Below are positions 35,992-46,732 of a DNA stretch of 64,000 bases, piece by piece; position 1 is the stretch's first letter, and each line of letters opens with the position of its first letter. The translations under genes and the position numbers were made by a program. The DNA is from Enterobacteriaceae bacterium RIT714 (lineage in GTDB: Bacteria > Pseudomonadota > Gammaproteobacteria > Enterobacterales > Enterobacteriaceae). The stretch is from assembly GCA_009668015.1 (NCBI GenBank), contig WJYB01000001.1:682001-746000 (forward strand), given 5' to 3'. Below the pieces are notes generated by a model that was not told the origin of the DNA, searched no databases, and saw only the letters and a list, made by a program, of their open reading frames with translations.

Positions 35992-37926
35992 ATGCTTCAG
36001 GACAACCCGCTGCTAGCGCAGCTTAAACAGCAACTGCATTCCCAGACGCCGCGTGCAGAAGGGGTCGTAAAAGCCACGGAAAAGGGCTTTGGCTTCCTTG
36101 AAGTCGATTCGCAGAAAAGCTACTTCATCCCGCCTCCGCAGATGAAGAAAGTGATGCACGGCGATCGTGTCACAGCGGTGATTCACACTGAAAAGGATCG
36201 TGAATCGGCAGAGCCAGAAGAACTTATCGAACCTTTTCTGACCCGTTTTGTCGGTAAAGTGCACAGGAAAGACGATCGTCTTTCCATCGTACCGGACCAT
36301 CCTCTGCTGAAAGACGCCATCCCTTGCCGCGCCGAGCGTGGCGTTGAACATGATTTCAAAGAAGGTGACTGGGCCGTTGCCCAGATGCGTCGCCATCCTC
36401 TGAAAGGCGATCGCGGCTTTTATGCCGAACTGACTCATTTCATCACTTACGGTGACGATCATTTCGTTCCGTGGTGGGTCACCCTTGCCCGTCATAATCT
36501 GGAGAAAGAAGCGCCAAATGGCGTGGCGACAGAGATGATGGACGAAGGCCTGACGCGTCGCGATCTGACTGCCCTGAGCTTCGTCACGATCGATAGCGCC
36601 AGCACCCAGGATATGGACGATGCGCTGTACGTTGAAGAAGCCGGTGACGACAAACTGCATTTAACCGTAGCGATTGCCGACCCGACCGCGTGGATTGCCG
36701 AAGGAAGCAAGCTGGACGTCTCTGCCAAAATTCGCGCGTTCACCAACTATCTGCCGGGCTTTAATATCCCGATGCTGCCGCGTGAGCTTTCCGACGACCT
36801 CTGTTCGCTGCGTCCGAATGAAGTTCGCCCTGTGCTGGCATGCCGTATGACTGTCGCGGCTGACGGCACCATCGAAGACGATATCGAATTCTTCGCCGCC
36901 ACCATCGAATCAAAAGCGAAACTGGCCTATGACGATGTGTCTGACTGGCTGGAAAATACCGGCAACTGGACACCTCAAAGCGATGCTATTGCACAGCAAA
37001 TTCGTCTGCTGCAGCGTGTCTGCCTGAGCCGTGGCGAATGGCGTAAGACGCACGCGCTGGTCTTTAAAGATCGCCCGGACTACCGCTTCGTACTGGGTGA
37101 AAAAGGCGAAGTGCTGGATATCGTGGCAGAGCCTCGTCGTATTGCGAACCGCATCGTTGAAGAAGCGATGATTGCTGCCAACATTTGTGCGGCTCGCGTT
37201 CTGCGCGACAAATTAGGTTTCGGCATTTATAACGTGCATACCGGTTTTGATCCGGCCAACACGGAGGCGCTGGCCGCCCTGCTGAAAACGCATGACGTTC
37301 ACGTTGATCCGCAGGAAGTGTTGACGCTGAATGGCTTCTGCAAACTGCGTCGTGAACTGGACGCGCAACCGTCTGGTTTCCTCGACAGCCGTATTCGTCG
37401 CTTCCAGTCCTTCGCTGAGATCAGCACTGAACCGGGCCCGCACTTTGGCCTGGGCCTGGAGGCGTATGCCACCTGGACTTCACCGATTCGTAAATATGGC
37501 GACATGGTTAACCATCGTCTGCTTAAAGCTATCGTCAAGGGTGAAACCATTGCGCGTCCACAGGATGAGACCACCCTGCAGATGGCGGAACGTCGTCGCC
37601 TGAACCGTATGGCGGAACGTGATGTGGGCGACTGGCTGTATGCCCGTTTCCTGCAGGACAAAGCCGGTACAGATGTGCGTTTTGCGGCTGAGATTATTGA
37701 TGTGAGCCGTGGCGGCATGCGCGTGCGTCTGGTGGACAATGGCGCCGTCGCCTTTATCCCGGCCCCGTTCCTGCATGCGGTCCGCGATGAGTTGGTTTGT
37801 AGCCAGGAAAACGGCGCCGTGCAAATCAAAGGCGAGACGGTCTATAAAGTGACGGATGTGATTGACGTGAATATCGCAGAAGTCCGTATGGAAACCCGCA
37901 GCATTATCGCGCGTCCTGTAGCCTGA
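35992..37926 (+). CDS. rnb: exoribonuclease II
   Basis: RNase II is the processive 3'-5' exoribonuclease of mRNA turnover. At 644 residues it has the E. coli length. N-terminal cold-shock domains precede the RNB catalytic domain, whose metal-binding aspartates D201, D207, D209 and D210 are all present ([14 protein letters not shown]). A C-terminal S1 domain follows (~558-644, [20 protein letters not shown]). The gene is followed by its own terminator. Confidence 0.97.
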   Translation: MLQDNPLLAQLKQQLHSQTPRAEGVVKATEKGFGFLEVDSQKSYFIPPPQMKKVMHGDRVTAVIHTEKDRESAEPEELIEPFLTRFVGKVHRKDDRLSIVPDHPLLKDAIPCRAERGVEHDFKEGDWAVAQMRRHPLKGDRGFYAELTHFITYGDDHFVPWWVTLARHNLEKEAPNGVATEMMDEGLTRRDLTALSFVTIDSASTQDMDDALYVEEAGDDKLHLTVAIADPTAWIAEGSKLDVSAKIRAFTNYLPGFNIPMLPRELSDDLCSLRPNEVRPVLACRMTVAADGTIEDDIEFFAATIESKAKLAYDDVSDWLENTGNWTPQSDAIAQQIRLLQRVCLSRGEWRKTHALVFKDRPDYRFVLGEKGEVLDIVAEPRRIANRIVEEAMIAANICAARVLRDKLGFGIYNVHTGFDPANTEALAALLKTHDVHVDPQEVLTLNGFCKLRRELDAQPSGFLDSRIRRFQSFAEISTEPGPHFGLGLEAYATWTSPIRKYGDMVNHRLLKAIVKGETIARPQDETTLQMAERRRLNRMAERDVGDWLYARFLQDKAGTDVRFAAEIIDVSRGGMRVRLVDNGAVAFIPAPFLHAVRDELVCSQENGAVQIKGETVYKVTDVIDVNIAEVRMETRSIIARPVA

Positions 37927-38246
37927 TAACCTTTTAAAATGTCGGCTGTTTCTCTTCTGGAGACGCCGACATTTTCTTTTCTGTTTAAATCGCGTCTCCA
38001 TCACTTTTTCTTAATATTTTCCTCCCCATTCCCGCAAAAGCGATCACACTTATCTACAGTAAAAGAAAACCGTTATCTTTGGTGACGGGAATGATTATCC
38101 ATCAGTATCCTTTTGTGCACTTCTCGTTCTAATATAAGAACTCAGGGAAAAACAATAAGTTCACTTCGGTTATGCCGCTGTTTCGCGACGGAAAAGTCGA
38201 ATGCATATGCATAACTTTGCGCTATTGAGCAGGTCCGGGAGAAAGC
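37927..38246. other. 320-bp intergenic region between rnb and rpfR
   Basis: Besides the rnb terminator this gap holds an AT-rich stretch (38030-38150) suitable for the rpfR promoter and a perfect 12-bp palindrome ATGCATATGCAT at 38201-38212, 35 bp before the rpfR start. No credible small gene was seen. Confidence 0.6.
37936..37980 (+). terminator. intrinsic terminator of rnb
   Basis: AAAATGTCGGC (37936-37946) pairs with GCCGACATTTT (37965-37975) around an 18-nt loop, followed by CTTTT. Confidence 0.85.
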
Positions 38247-40238
38247 ATGATTGACGATCTGGAGCAGAATTTACTGTTTCGTTACATGGGGACGCACAGC
38301 CCGTGGTGGCGACTGACAGCGGACAGTAATGCGCTGCATCTGGCCGCCAGCGAAAATGCCGATACCACTCAGGTGGTTGCGTTAAATGACGATCAGGCCG
38401 AATGCATCCGCCAGCTCACCGTGATCACCTCCAGCATCACCATGACACTTTCTCTGTACGGTGTGGATGTTCCCGTCCATCTGGTGGGCCGCAAAATTAA
38501 CAAAAATGAGTGGGCTGGCACGGCTTCTGCCTGGAATGATACCCCTTCCGTTGCTCGCGATCTGGCGCAGGGTCTGTCCTTCGCTGAGCAGGTGGTTTCT
38601 GAAGCCAACTCCGTGATCGTCATTCTCGATCAGCAGGGTAATATCCAGCGCTTTAATCGCCTGAGTGAAGAATACACGGGCATGAAAGAGCAAGAAGTCA
38701 TTGGGCAGAACGTCTTCAAGCTGTTTATGAGCCGCAGCGAAGCAGCGGCTTCGAAACGTAATATCTCTGGTTTTTTTCGTAACGGCAGCTCCTATGAAGT
38801 GGAGCGCTGGATCAAAACGCGAAAAGGACAACGCCTGTTTCTGTTCAGAAATAAATTCGTGCATAGCGGCAGCGGTAAAAATGAAATTTTTCTCATCTGT
38901 TCGGGGACCGACATTACCGAGGAACGTCGGGCGCAGGAGCGGCTGCGGGTGCTGGCCAATACCGACACCATCACCGGCCTGCCTAACCGAAATGCCATCC
39001 ACGAACTGATCAGCGACGCGATTTCCACTCGCGGCGACACCCAGGTCGGGGTGGTGTATCTCGACCTTGATAACTTTAAAAAAGTGAATGATGCCTACGG
39101 GCATATGTTTGGCGATCAGCTGTTACAGGCGGTGGCGCTCGCCATCCTGAGCTGTCTCGAAGAGGGGCAGGTACTGGCGCGTCTGGGAGGCGATGAATTC
39201 ATCGTCCTGGCCACCGGGACCTCACAAAGCACGCTGGAGGCAATGGCTTCGCGTATTCTGACGCGTCTGCGCCAGCCCTTCCGCATCGGCCTGATTGAGA
39301 TTTATACCGGTTGCTCGTTGGGCATCTCCCTTGCGCCACAGCATGGCACCGATCGGGAGAGTATTATTCGCAACGCCGATACCGCCATGTACACCGCCAA
39401 AGAGAGTGGGCGTGGCAAATTCTGCGTGTTCTCGCCTGAGATGAATCAGCGCGTTTTTGAATATCTGTGGCTGGATACCAACCTGCGCAAAGCGTTGGAT
39501 AACGACCAGCTTTTGATTCACTATCAGCCGAAAATCACCTGGAAAGGTGAAGTGCGCAGTCTGGAAGCGTTGGTGCGCTGGCAATCGCCGGAGCGGGGTC
39601 TGATTCCGCCGCTGGAATTTATCTCCTATGCCGAGGAGTCGGGTCTGATCGTCCCGCTGGGGCGCTGGGTAATGCTGGACGTGGTGCGCCAGGTGGCTAA
39701 ATGGCGTGACAAAGGCATTAATTTGCGCGTGGCCGTGAACGTCTCGGCCCGTCAGCTCGCCGATCAGACCATTTTCAGCGATTTAAAACAGGCGCTAAGA
39801 GATCTGAATTTCGAGTATTGCCCGATTGATGTGGAACTGACGGAAAGCTGCCTGATCGAAAACGAAGAGCTGGCGTTGTCGGTTATCCAGCAGTTCAGCC
39901 AGTTAGGCGCACAAATTCATCTGGACGATTTTGGCACGGGTTACTCTTCGCTGTCGCAGCTGGCTCGCTTCCCGATAGACGCCATCAAGCTCGATCAGGC
40001 TTTTGTTCGCGATATCCACAAACAGTCGATTTCTCAGTCGCTGGTGCGCGCCATCGTGGCCGTTGCTCAGGCGCTGAATTTGCAGGTGATTGCCGAGGGG
40101 GTCGAAAGTGCGAAAGAAGACGCCTTTCTGACCAAGAACGGCGTCAACGAACGACAGGGTTTTCTGTTTGCTAAGCCGATGCCCGCTGCCGCATTCGAGC
40201 GCTGGTTTAAACGTTATCAGGCCAAAAAAATGCGCTAG
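38247..40238 (+). CDS. rpfR: RpfR/PdeR: FI-PAS-GGDEF-EAL c-di-GMP enzyme, probable DSF receptor
   Basis: This 663-residue protein is the homologue of E. coli PdeR (YciR, Gmr) and of Cronobacter/Burkholderia RpfR. Residues ~1-105 correspond to the FI domain that contacts RpfF. The PAS domain (~110-225, [20 protein letters not shown]) binds the fatty-acid signal in RpfR. A GGDEF domain carries an intact GGDEF at 314-318 but no RxxD site five residues before it. The EAL domain starts with EAL at 440-442 and keeps [21 protein letters not shown] and AEGVES. Signal binding is expected to stimulate the phosphodiesterase. The stop overlaps that of convergent rpfF. With rpfF next door, RpfR is the better name here; pdeR is the E. 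coli name. Confidence 0.92.
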   Translation: MIDDLEQNLLFRYMGTHSPWWRLTADSNALHLAASENADTTQVVALNDDQAECIRQLTVITSSITMTLSLYGVDVPVHLVGRKINKNEWAGTASAWNDTPSVARDLAQGLSFAEQVVSEANSVIVILDQQGNIQRFNRLSEEYTGMKEQEVIGQNVFKLFMSRSEAAASKRNISGFFRNGSSYEVERWIKTRKGQRLFLFRNKFVHSGSGKNEIFLICSGTDITEERRAQERLRVLANTDTITGLPNRNAIHELISDAISTRGDTQVGVVYLDLDNFKKVNDAYGHMFGDQLLQAVALAILSCLEEGQVLARLGGDEFIVLATGTSQSTLEAMASRILTRLRQPFRIGLIEIYTGCSLGISLAPQHGTDRESIIRNADTAMYTAKESGRGKFCVFSPEMNQRVFEYLWLDTNLRKALDNDQLLIHYQPKITWKGEVRSLEALVRWQSPERGLIPPLEFISYAEESGLIVPLGRWVMLDVVRQVAKWRDKGINLRVAVNVSARQLADQTIFSDLKQALRDLNFEYCPIDVELTESCLIENEELALSVIQQFSQLGAQIHLDDFGTGYSSLSQLARFPIDAIKLDQAFVRDIHKQSISQSLVRAIVAVAQALNLQVIAEGVESAKEDAFLTKNGVNERQGFLFAKPMPAAAFERWFKRYQAKKMR

Positions 40239-41104
40239 CTGGCTTTACGCATCCCGACCGCATTGTGCCGGTTTTGCAGCATTACCAGGCGTTCCATGTA
40301 GGCAATGTCTTTCGGCTCCAGACAAAACGCCGCATCGACCCAGTCCTCAGTGATATCCATCAATTCACTGCGTGGAAGTTGCAGGACTCGCTGGCGGGCA
40401 CGCAGCATGGCCCTCACCCCGTTCAGCTTTGGCTGTAAAGTATCAATAAAGGTGCGCGTCGAAACGTAGCCTTGTCCCGGTTCAAAGAGCACATCCACAA
40501 GACCATACTGCTCATGCCACTCTGCCGTATGCGACTCGCCCCGATAGATCAGCTCCTCCGCCAGCTTCATGCCAGCACGGCGGGCGACCAGTGAATAGCC
40601 GCCCATTCCCGGAAACAGGTTAAAGGCGATTTCCGGAAAGCCCAGGCGTGCGTCGCGCTGTGCCAGCACAAAATGATGCGCCAGTGCCGCCTCGAAGCCG
40701 CCACCTAACGCACTGCCCTCCACCATCGCCAGGGTAATGGCTCCGGTTTCAAACCCGCACGATGCCGCATGAACACAATCCACGCAGGCGCGCGCATAAG
40801 CACGTAACGCTTCACGGCGGCCATTCTGAATGCACTCCACGAAGAAGCGCAGATCGCCTCCGGTGTTGTACATTTCCGGGACCAGTGAACCGGTTACCCA
40901 AAAGTCGACAGCAAATCCCGACTGCCGCACCAGCCACGACAGATTCATAATTTCCTCAATTAATGCATGATTAAAACAAGGACGCGGCTGGGCGCGTAAC
41001 ATCATCCAGACGGTGCGCCGTTCCTCCTCGTAATACCCTGCGAGCTGAGTAAAACGTTCAGAATCGGTAAACTGTTTGCAGGTAACTTGGTTGATGACTG
41101 TCAT
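40235..41104 (-). CDS. rpfF: RpfF-like DSF synthase (crotonase family)
   Basis: RpfF converts 3-hydroxyacyl-ACP to cis-2-unsaturated fatty acid (DSF-type signal) by combined dehydratase and thioesterase activity. The 289-residue protein aligns by eye with RpfF of Xanthomonas and Cronobacter over its length. The oxyanion-hole segment is NTGGDLRFF. The two catalytic glutamates are E138 in GGGFEAAL and E158 in GFPEIAFN, 20 residues apart as in Xanthomonas E141/E161, followed by LFPGMGGYS. The ATG at 41104 has AGGA eight bases before it; 41119 has no site. It overlaps rpfR by 4 bp tail to tail. E. coli has rpfR/pdeR without this gene. A degradative enoyl-CoA hydratase is less likely given the paired-Glu motifs and context. 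Confidence 0.9.
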   Translation of the reverse strand: MTVINQVTCKQFTDSERFTQLAGYYEEERRTVWMMLRAQPRPCFNHALIEEIMNLSWLVRQSGFAVDFWVTGSLVPEMYNTGGDLRFFVECIQNGRREALRAYARACVDCVHAASCGFETGAITLAMVEGSALGGGFEAALAHHFVLAQRDARLGFPEIAFNLFPGMGGYSLVARRAGMKLAEELIYRGESHTAEWHEQYGLVDVLFEPGQGYVSTRTFIDTLQPKLNGVRAMLRARQRVLQLPRSELMDITEDWVDAAFCLEPKDIAYMERLVMLQNRHNAVGMRKAS

Positions 41105-41298
41105 AGTCTGATTCCTCATAGAAAAAAGCGCCTTGCGCGCAGATTTAGACTAATCCACTCCCCAACCCCTCTGTATGCGAAGCGATAAAATTATCACTTT
41201 CATTTATGTGATTTAGTTAGTGCATTTTTTCCCTTCTCTTTTGTTAGCAATTTCTGCATCATTGAAATTATTAACTTTTCACTTTTGGGGATGATTTT

Positions 41299-41481
41299 AT
41301 GTCTGAGATTGACGCACAGCGAGTGGCGCAACGTATTGATACCGTGCTGGATATCCTGGTGGCAGGTGACTATCACTCTGCAATCCGTAATCTTGAGATC
41401 CTGAAATCTGAATTACTGGCCCAGAATAGTGCGGATCAGCCGTCCGCGTCGGCACAGCCGAAAGCGCCCTGGGAAGTGTAA
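41299..41481 (+). CDS. yciZ: small conserved protein YciZ (DUF2566)
   Basis: This is a 60-residue soluble protein, rich in helix-forming residues ([34 protein letters not shown]), ending KAPWEV like E. coli YciZ (KAPWEI). Its function is unknown. The ATG follows GGGGATG. It is divergent from rpfF and 66 bp upstream of yciT. Confidence 0.88.
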   Translation: MSEIDAQRVAQRIDTVLDILVAGDYHSAIRNLEILKSELLAQNSADQPSASAQPKAPWEV

Positions 41482-41547
41482 CGCTCACCCCTTGCCCATT
41501 TTGTTGTATTTTTAACCCGCGGCGCTGGTCGCCTTTATATGGATGCT

Positions 41548-42300
41548 ATGAATTCCCGACAACAAATCATTTTGCAGATGGTGATCGACAAAGGACGCGT
41601 GAGCGTTGTCGAGCTGGCTAAGCTGACCGGTGTGTCTGAGGTCACCATCCGCCAGGATCTCAATCTTCTCGAAAAGCAGAGTTACCTGCGTCGCGCCCAC
41701 GGGTATGCCGTACCGCTGGACAGCGAAGACGTGGAAACGCGAATGATGAACAACTTCGCGCTGAAACGTGAACTGGCCGAGTTTGCGGCTTCACTGGTCA
41801 ATAATGGCGAGACCGTTTTTATTGAGAACGGAAGCAGTAACGCCCTTCTTGCGCGCACGCTGGCAGAGCAGAAAGACATCACCATTATTACGGTGAGCAG
41901 CTACATTGCGCACTTGCTGAAAGAGACGCAGTGCGAGGTGATTCTGCTGGGCGGTATTTATCAGAAGAAAAGCGAAAGCATGGTCGGCCCGCTGACGCGC
42001 CAGTATGTTCAGCAGGTGCATTTCAGCAAAGCGTTCATTGGTATCGATGGCTGGCAGCCAGAAACCGGGTTCACCGGGCGCGATATGATGCGTTCTGACG
42101 TCGTGAACGCTGTCCTCGAAAAAGGCTGTGAAGCGATTGTCCTGACCGACAGCTCGAAATTTGGTGCGGTTCATCCTTACACCATGGGCCCTGTTTCGCG
42201 CTTCAGTCGGGTGATTACCGATGAACGTCTGAGCGACGATTATCGTGACCAGTTACAGCGCGACGGCCTGCTGGTCGACATCGTCAAAAACTCTGCCTGA
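41548..42300 (+). CDS. yciT: DeoR-family regulator YciT (DeoT)
   Basis: This is a 250-residue DeoR-family transcription factor. The helix-turn-helix lies at ~6-50 ([40 protein letters not shown]). A C-terminal sugar-phosphate-sensing DeoRC domain (~75-235) has [17 protein letters not shown] and [11 protein letters not shown]. In E. coli it is also called DeoT and is reported to influence several genes. The ATG at 41548 gives the family start MNSRQQ and has GGAT upstream; 41539 is an alternative. Confidence 0.92.
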   Translation: MNSRQQIILQMVIDKGRVSVVELAKLTGVSEVTIRQDLNLLEKQSYLRRAHGYAVPLDSEDVETRMMNNFALKRELAEFAASLVNNGETVFIENGSSNALLARTLAEQKDITIITVSSYIAHLLKETQCEVILLGGIYQKKSESMVGPLTRQYVQQVHFSKAFIGIDGWQPETGFTGRDMMRSDVVNAVLEKGCEAIVLTDSSKFGAVHPYTMGPVSRFSRVITDERLSDDYRDQLQRDGLLVDIVKNSA

Positions 42301-42514
42301 TCCCCAGCCACCGCCCGGTCAACCGGGCGCATGGCGAATGCCGCCTGTCTGAGACAATTCTGAGCACACCTTTAAGACTATTTACCTGTCGTTTCATTAC
42401 CAAAAACTTAAAATTACTCTTAGCGATATAACAGGACGTAACTATCACCTGCGTGATTTTGTAACACCTGCGCGACAAGGTTTCGCAGAAAAGACTCTTA
42501 AGTAGCCAAATTAG

Positions 42515-42522
42515 CTATACTT
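42515..42522 (+). promoter_or_regulatory. osmB -10 element (extended, sigma-S type)
   Basis: CTATACTT lies 44 bp upstream of the osmB ATG and matches the extended -10 favoured by RpoS. AGACTCTTAAG just upstream (42492-42502) resembles the RcsB box known at E. coli osmB. Confidence 0.55.
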
Positions 42523-42565
42523 AAAAGACAACTTCTTTCTGTGATTCAATAATTCAGGAGAAAGT

Positions 42566-42787
42566 ATGATGAATTTAACGAGCAAAAAATTAGCCGCAGC
42601 TGTTTTGGCAGTCACCCTCGCAATGTCTCTGAGCGCATGTTCTAACTGGTCCAAACGTGACCGAAATACGGCGATTGGCGCAGGTGCTGGTGCTCTGGGT
42701 GGCGCAGTCTTAACCGATGGTAGCACCTTAGGGACATTGGGTGGCGCTGCTGTTGGTGGCATCATCGGTCACCAGGTCGGTAAATAA
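42566..42787 (+). CDS. osmB: osmotically inducible lipoprotein OsmB
   Basis: OsmB is a small outer-membrane lipoprotein induced by high osmolarity and stationary phase. The 73-residue precursor has signal sequence and lipobox LSAC with the lipidated cysteine at 25. A glycine-zipper-rich tail follows (AIGAGAGALGGAVL, GGAAVGGIIGHQVG), as in the rick_17kDa/glycine-zipper family. AGGAG precedes the first of two ATGs. It is monocistronic. Confidence 0.96.
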   Translation: MMNLTSKKLAAAVLAVTLAMSLSACSNWSKRDRNTAIGAGAGALGGAVLTDGSTLGTLGGAAVGGIIGHQVGK

Positions 42788-42857
42788 GATATATAATATT
42801 CGCTGGTTGATATTACGTATTCAGAATGATTTTATTCAGACTGATACACCAGTATAA

Positions 42858-42890
42858 AAGCCACGGCTTATGCCGTGGCTTATTATTTTA
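42858..42890 (+). terminator. terminator of osmB, possibly bidirectional
   Basis: AAGCCACGGC and GCCGTGGCTT form a 10-bp stem around TTAT, followed by ATTATTTT on the + strand. The convergent yciH ends at 42888. Confidence 0.85.
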
Positions 42891-43217
42891 ACCGCCTGCC
42901 AGTTTTACCTTCATCCCTTTTGCTTCCAGCAGGGATTTTATTAAATCGCGATTATCGCCCTGAATCTCAATCACGCCCTCTTTTACAGAACCGCCGCAGC
43001 CACATTTCTTTTTTAATTCCGCGGCCAGTTTCGCGAGCGTGGCATCATCGGCATCAATCCCCGTCACCAGACACACTCCCTTACCTTTGCGACCACTGGT
43101 TTGCCGCTGGATGCGGACGATTCCATCGCCTGCAGGGCGTTGAGCGACGGCTTTCGGCTCGTCAATACGACCGCTCTCCGTGGAGTACACCAGCCGACTG
43201 TTAGAATCTTTCATCAT
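42888..43217 (-). CDS. yciH: SUI1/eIF1-like protein YciH
   Basis: This 109-residue bacterial homologue of eukaryotic initiation factor eIF1 is thought to influence translation-initiation fidelity under stress. It has the SUI1 core ([37 protein letters not shown]). A basic linker precedes it. The start overlaps the pyrF stop by 4 bp (ATGA), so it is translated from the pyrF transcript. Confidence 0.94.
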   Translation of the reverse strand: MMKDSNSRLVYSTESGRIDEPKAVAQRPAGDGIVRIQRQTSGRKGKGVCLVTGIDADDATLAKLAAELKKKCGCGGSVKEGVIEIQGDNRDLIKSLLEAKGMKVKLAGG

Positions 43218-43951
43218 GCCCCCTTTTGCAGTGATGCATTAATCGCTTTTAAGGTGAGCGCCGGGTCAGCAGACTGCGTGACCGGACGACCAATCACCAT
43301 ATAATCAACGCCTGCGGCCAGCGCCTGCTCCGGCGTCATGATACGGCGTTGGTCGCCAGCATCGCTCCCTTGTGGTCGAATACCCGGCGTGACAAGTTTA
43401 AAGCCCTGTCCCAGCTCAGTTTTAAAGCGTACGGCTTCTTGCGCCGAGCAGACAACCCCATCCAGACCACAGTTTTGAGTCAGACGAGCCAGACGTTCTG
43501 CATGCTCTGCCGGTGACAATGTCACGCCAAGATCCAGCAGGTCGCTTGCTTCCATGCTCGTCAGCACCGTCACGGCGATTAACAGCGGGGCGTCTTTGCC
43601 GAAAGGCACGAGCGCTTCGCGGGCTGCGGTCATCATTCGCGCCCCGCCCGAGGCGTGCACGTTCACCATCCAGACTCCCAGCTCGGCAGCGGCAGCCACC
43701 GCATGCGCAGTCGTGTTGGGAATATCATGGAATTTAAGGTCGAGAAACAGATCGAAACCGCGCTGCTGCAGGTCCCGGACAATTTGCGGCCCAAACAGCG
43801 TGAACATTTCTTTACCGACCTTCAGTCGGCAATCGCGTGGGTCAATGCGATCAACAAAGGCGAGTGCGCTGTCGCGATTGTTATAGTCGAGTGCGACAAC
43901 AACAGGAGAATCGGTAACTACGCGGGAAGAAGAGGAAGCAACAGACGTCAT
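43214..43951 (-). CDS. pyrF: orotidine 5'-phosphate decarboxylase
   Basis: PyrF makes UMP from OMP in the last step of pyrimidine synthesis. The 245-residue TIM barrel has the active-site D-K-D signature in [13 protein letters not shown] and the phosphate-binding VTPGIRPQG and DYMVIGRPV loops. It is followed in a coupled arrangement by yciH, as in E. coli. Confidence 0.97.
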   Translation of the reverse strand: MTSVASSSSRVVTDSPVVVALDYNNRDSALAFVDRIDPRDCRLKVGKEMFTLFGPQIVRDLQQRGFDLFLDLKFHDIPNTTAHAVAAAAELGVWMVNVHASGGARMMTAAREALVPFGKDAPLLIAVTVLTSMEASDLLDLGVTLSPAEHAERLARLTQNCGLDGVVCSAQEAVRFKTELGQGFKLVTPGIRPQGSDAGDQRRIMTPEQALAAGVDYMVIGRPVTQSADPALTLKAINASLQKGA

Positions 43952-44136
43952 GACCAGCCCTTTTCGTCTATAGGCGCCGCAGTGGCGCGGGATAGATAAA
44001 CGGCGAGCATTCTACCTGCCAGCGGCATAAATTGACAGAATCCATTTCTTTTCCTGCCAGGCCAGCCGCCGCACGGAGCCAGACCTTTTTTAAAACCCAA
44101 TAGTATGTTGTAACTAAAGTGCGGGGTTTTAAAAAA

Positions 44137-45306
44137 TCACTGCCCGTCTAACCCTCTAATCGGCTTTATAGTCGACCATGCCCGACATGACGGACAGTGC
44201 CAGTAAAGCGTATAGGCGGTAAATCCACACTTCTGGCAGCGGTAGCGCGGCTTGCTGCGAACCTGCTCGCCAACCATTTCCCGCAGTACCATCAGGCTCT
44301 CTTTCGCGCGCCCTTCTTCTGCATCGTTGAGATGGTAATCCATTAGCTTATGGAAAACACGCATGGTCGGATGGCGCTGCAGTTGTCGGGTAATATAGAC
44401 CTGCGCGGTGTCATTCCCTTCGTGCTGCTCGACGACATCGGCCAGCATTAATTCAGCGGTTGCGCCGGTATTCTCTTCCACGCAGCGACGCAGGAAGGCA
44501 ACCCACTCATCCGGTCGGCCAAGCTGCTGATAGCAGGTTTGCAGCATCTCAAGCGTTTCGCTGACGAGCTCTTTGTCCTGATCGATAACGCGCAGTAAAC
44601 ACTCAACGGCTTTGGCGAAATCGCCTTTTGCCATAAACACGCGTCCCATCATGATTGAGATACGCGCGCTGTTGCGATCGGCAGAAGCACCCTTTTTCAG
44701 CAATGCCATGGCTTTTTCCATGTCATCGCTCCCCATCTGCTGTAACGCCAGCTCGCAGTAGAAATGCGCAATTTCGACACGCTGGGTATCTTTGCCGAGC
44801 TTGACCAGCCGTTCTGCCGTATCAATGGCCTTTTGCCATTCACTGGTGGCCTGGTAAATCTGCAAAAGCTGTTGCAACGCGCTGATACGAAAATCAGTCT
44901 CATCCACCAGCTGGCTGAACATGTCTTCAGCGCGATCATAGAGACCCGCGGCCATATAATCGCGACCAAGCTGTTGTACCGCCAGCAGTCGCTGATCGTA
45001 GGTCAGAGAGGCACTTTCCATCAGCGTCTGGTGGATACGAATCGCGCGGTCGACCTCGCCACGAGATCGGAACAGGTTTCCAAGGGTGAGATGCGCCTCA
45101 ACGGTACCGGTATCCTCTTTTAACATGTCGAGGAACAGGTCTACCGCTTTATCCTGTTGGTTGCTCAGAAGGAAGTTCACCCCCGCCACGTAGTCGCGGG
45201 AAAGGCGGTTTGCTTCGTCCTGCTTTGTTTGTTGCGCACTTCTGCGGCCCATATACCAGCCATAGGCTGCGGCGACAGGCAAAAGCAGAAACAACAACTC
45301 CAGCAT
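44137..45306 (-). CDS. lapB: lipopolysaccharide assembly protein LapB (YciM)
   Basis: LapB is an inner-membrane adaptor that directs LpxC to FtsH and so sets LPS synthesis. The 389-residue protein begins with a membrane anchor (MLELLFLLLPVAAAYGWYMG). It continues with a series of TPR helices, and ends in a rubredoxin-like knuckle with two CxxC pairs (RYRCQKCGF and HCPSCRAW). It lies 6 bp after lapA and is essential or nearly so in E. coli. Confidence 0.96.
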   Translation of the reverse strand: MLELLFLLLPVAAAYGWYMGRRSAQQTKQDEANRLSRDYVAGVNFLLSNQQDKAVDLFLDMLKEDTGTVEAHLTLGNLFRSRGEVDRAIRIHQTLMESASLTYDQRLLAVQQLGRDYMAAGLYDRAEDMFSQLVDETDFRISALQQLLQIYQATSEWQKAIDTAERLVKLGKDTQRVEIAHFYCELALQQMGSDDMEKAMALLKKGASADRNSARISIMMGRVFMAKGDFAKAVECLLRVIDQDKELVSETLEMLQTCYQQLGRPDEWVAFLRRCVEENTGATAELMLADVVEQHEGNDTAQVYITRQLQRHPTMRVFHKLMDYHLNDAEEGRAKESLMVLREMVGEQVRSKPRYRCQKCGFTAYTLYWHCPSCRAWSTIKPIRGLDGQ

Positions 45307-45312
45307 ATTCGT

Positions 45313-45621
45313 TTATTCCTTCGCTACCGGCACACCAGGATTTACCGGAACGTCGGTCACAGGCGCAATTTGATTTTCAAGACGTTTGATTTTGCGTTCC
45401 GCACGCGCAAGAGAAACGCGGACTTTGAGCCAAAACAAGCCACACACTAACCAGCCGATAGCAAACCCGGCGGCAAACTGAACGGCAAGCAAGCTCGATA
45501 CACGATACTCGCCCTGCGCCAGCAGATAATTGAATGACACCAGCTGATCGTTTTGCGCACCCAATGTGACTGAAATGACAAAAATCGCCAACACCAGTAA
45601 GAAAATGAGTAAATATTTCAC
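45313..45621 (-). CDS. lapA: lipopolysaccharide assembly protein LapA (YciS)
   Basis: This is a 102-residue inner-membrane protein with two hydrophobic helices (YLLIFLLVLAIFVISVTLGA and SLLAVQFAAGFAIGWLVCGL) and a basic cytoplasmic tail with a coiled-coil stretch (SLARAERKIKRLENQI). I chose a GTG start at 45621 because GGGAAG lies four bases upstream and the protein then begins KYLLIFLL as in E. coli. An ATG at 45645 lacks a site. It is co-transcribed with lapB. Confidence 0.92.
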   Translation of the reverse strand: MKYLLIFLLVLAIFVISVTLGAQNDQLVSFNYLLAQGEYRVSSLLAVQFAAGFAIGWLVCGLFWLKVRVSLARAERKIKRLENQIAPVTDVPVNPGVPVAKE

Positions 45622-45769
45622 ATGACTTCCCGTTATGTGGTTCAAGCGAATAAAGTGTGTTCAATTCGCCGCAATCAGCCTTATAAACTACCATTTTAGC
45701 CGCAAGCGTGAAATGGAAAAAGTGACAGGCCCTCACTGGATTTGAGGGCTAAACGCAGATTTTCAACCA

Positions 45770-46537
45770 TCAGGCGTCTTCTTGCTGTCTTTCAGCAATT
45801 TCCTGGCTCTCTTCCGGCGGCGGCGTAAGCGGTCCACATAGCCGTTGAGCCAGCCAGGTCGCAAACGTCACCAGCAGCCAGGATATCAGCGTTGCCACCA
45901 CCAGATCGCGCGGCCAGTGCATCCCCAGCAGCAATCGGCTCCCCATCACGCCTGTCGCCCAGACCAGCAGAACAGCGATGGTCACAGTACGACGTCGCGG
46001 CCAGAGCAAGCCCACCGCTAATAACGCCCAACTGGCAGCAAACATCGTATGGCCAGAAGGGAAGGCAAATCCGGTCTCTTTTTGCCAGTGCTTACGCAAA
46101 AACTTCGGTATGTCCTGCTCTTCTGCAAGCTGGTCTTTGACCAAATGGCCGCGATCTTTACGCTTTAAATTGTAGAAGGTATCTACCGGAATATGATGTG
46201 TTTTTTCAAGCCAGATAACAAATGGACGCGGCTCCTGAACGTGGTCTTTGACCCAGGATTTGATACCCTGTCCGGCTAAAATGGCCCCACCGAGAATGAC
46301 AAAGAGCATGATGGCCGGGCGCAAGCGGAATCGCAGACACCACAAGAACCAGAGGCAAAGGAGACTATGAGTGATAATGCCCCACGGCTGGGTCACCGTT
46401 TCGGTCACCCAGTAGAGCGTTTTGAGCCAACCGGTGTGTTGGCCCGGTTGCCATACCCAACCTGAAATCCATACGGCGAGAGGCATAACCAGCAAAATGG
46501 CGGCACCGGCTGCCGTACGGCGGGCAATTGAAAGCAT
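45770..46537 (-). CDS. pgpB: phosphatidylglycerophosphatase B
   Basis: PgpB is a membrane PAP2-family phosphatase acting on phosphatidylglycerol phosphate, undecaprenyl diphosphate and related lipids. The 255-residue protein has several membrane helices and the three PAP2 motifs: KDHVQEPRP, PSGH (FAFPSGHTMFA) and SRLLLGMHWPRD. The ATG at 46537 follows AGGAG. It stands alone, divergent from ribA. Confidence 0.96.
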   Translation of the reverse strand: MLSIARRTAAGAAILLVMPLAVWISGWVWQPGQHTGWLKTLYWVTETVTQPWGIITHSLLCLWFLWCLRFRLRPAIMLFVILGGAILAGQGIKSWVKDHVQEPRPFVIWLEKTHHIPVDTFYNLKRKDRGHLVKDQLAEEQDIPKFLRKHWQKETGFAFPSGHTMFAASWALLAVGLLWPRRRTVTIAVLLVWATGVMGSRLLLGMHWPRDLVVATLISWLLVTFATWLAQRLCGPLTPPPEESQEIAERQQEDA

Positions 46538-46732
46538 GTTGTCTCCTTTTTCGCTAAGCTCAACAATCATAACCGAAATTAATGCGGCGCGGGAAAATGT
46601 CGGATTGTGCGTTTAACGTCCGTATAGCATGGCCTCAACTAGGTGAACGCTGGCTGCTTGTGGCAAAATAGCCTGATACAAAAGCCGAAGGGCGACAGGC
46701 ACGAAACGTGTCAGCATACTCTGGAGAATCAC

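Noticed and set aside
38382..39104. 240-codon open frame opposite rpfR
   Set aside because: It is antisense to the PAS-GGDEF region; no motif and no plausible start signal.
42312..42329. Hairpin CGCCCGG/CCGGGCG after yciT as terminator
   Set aside because: No T-run follows on the + strand, so termination is not supported.
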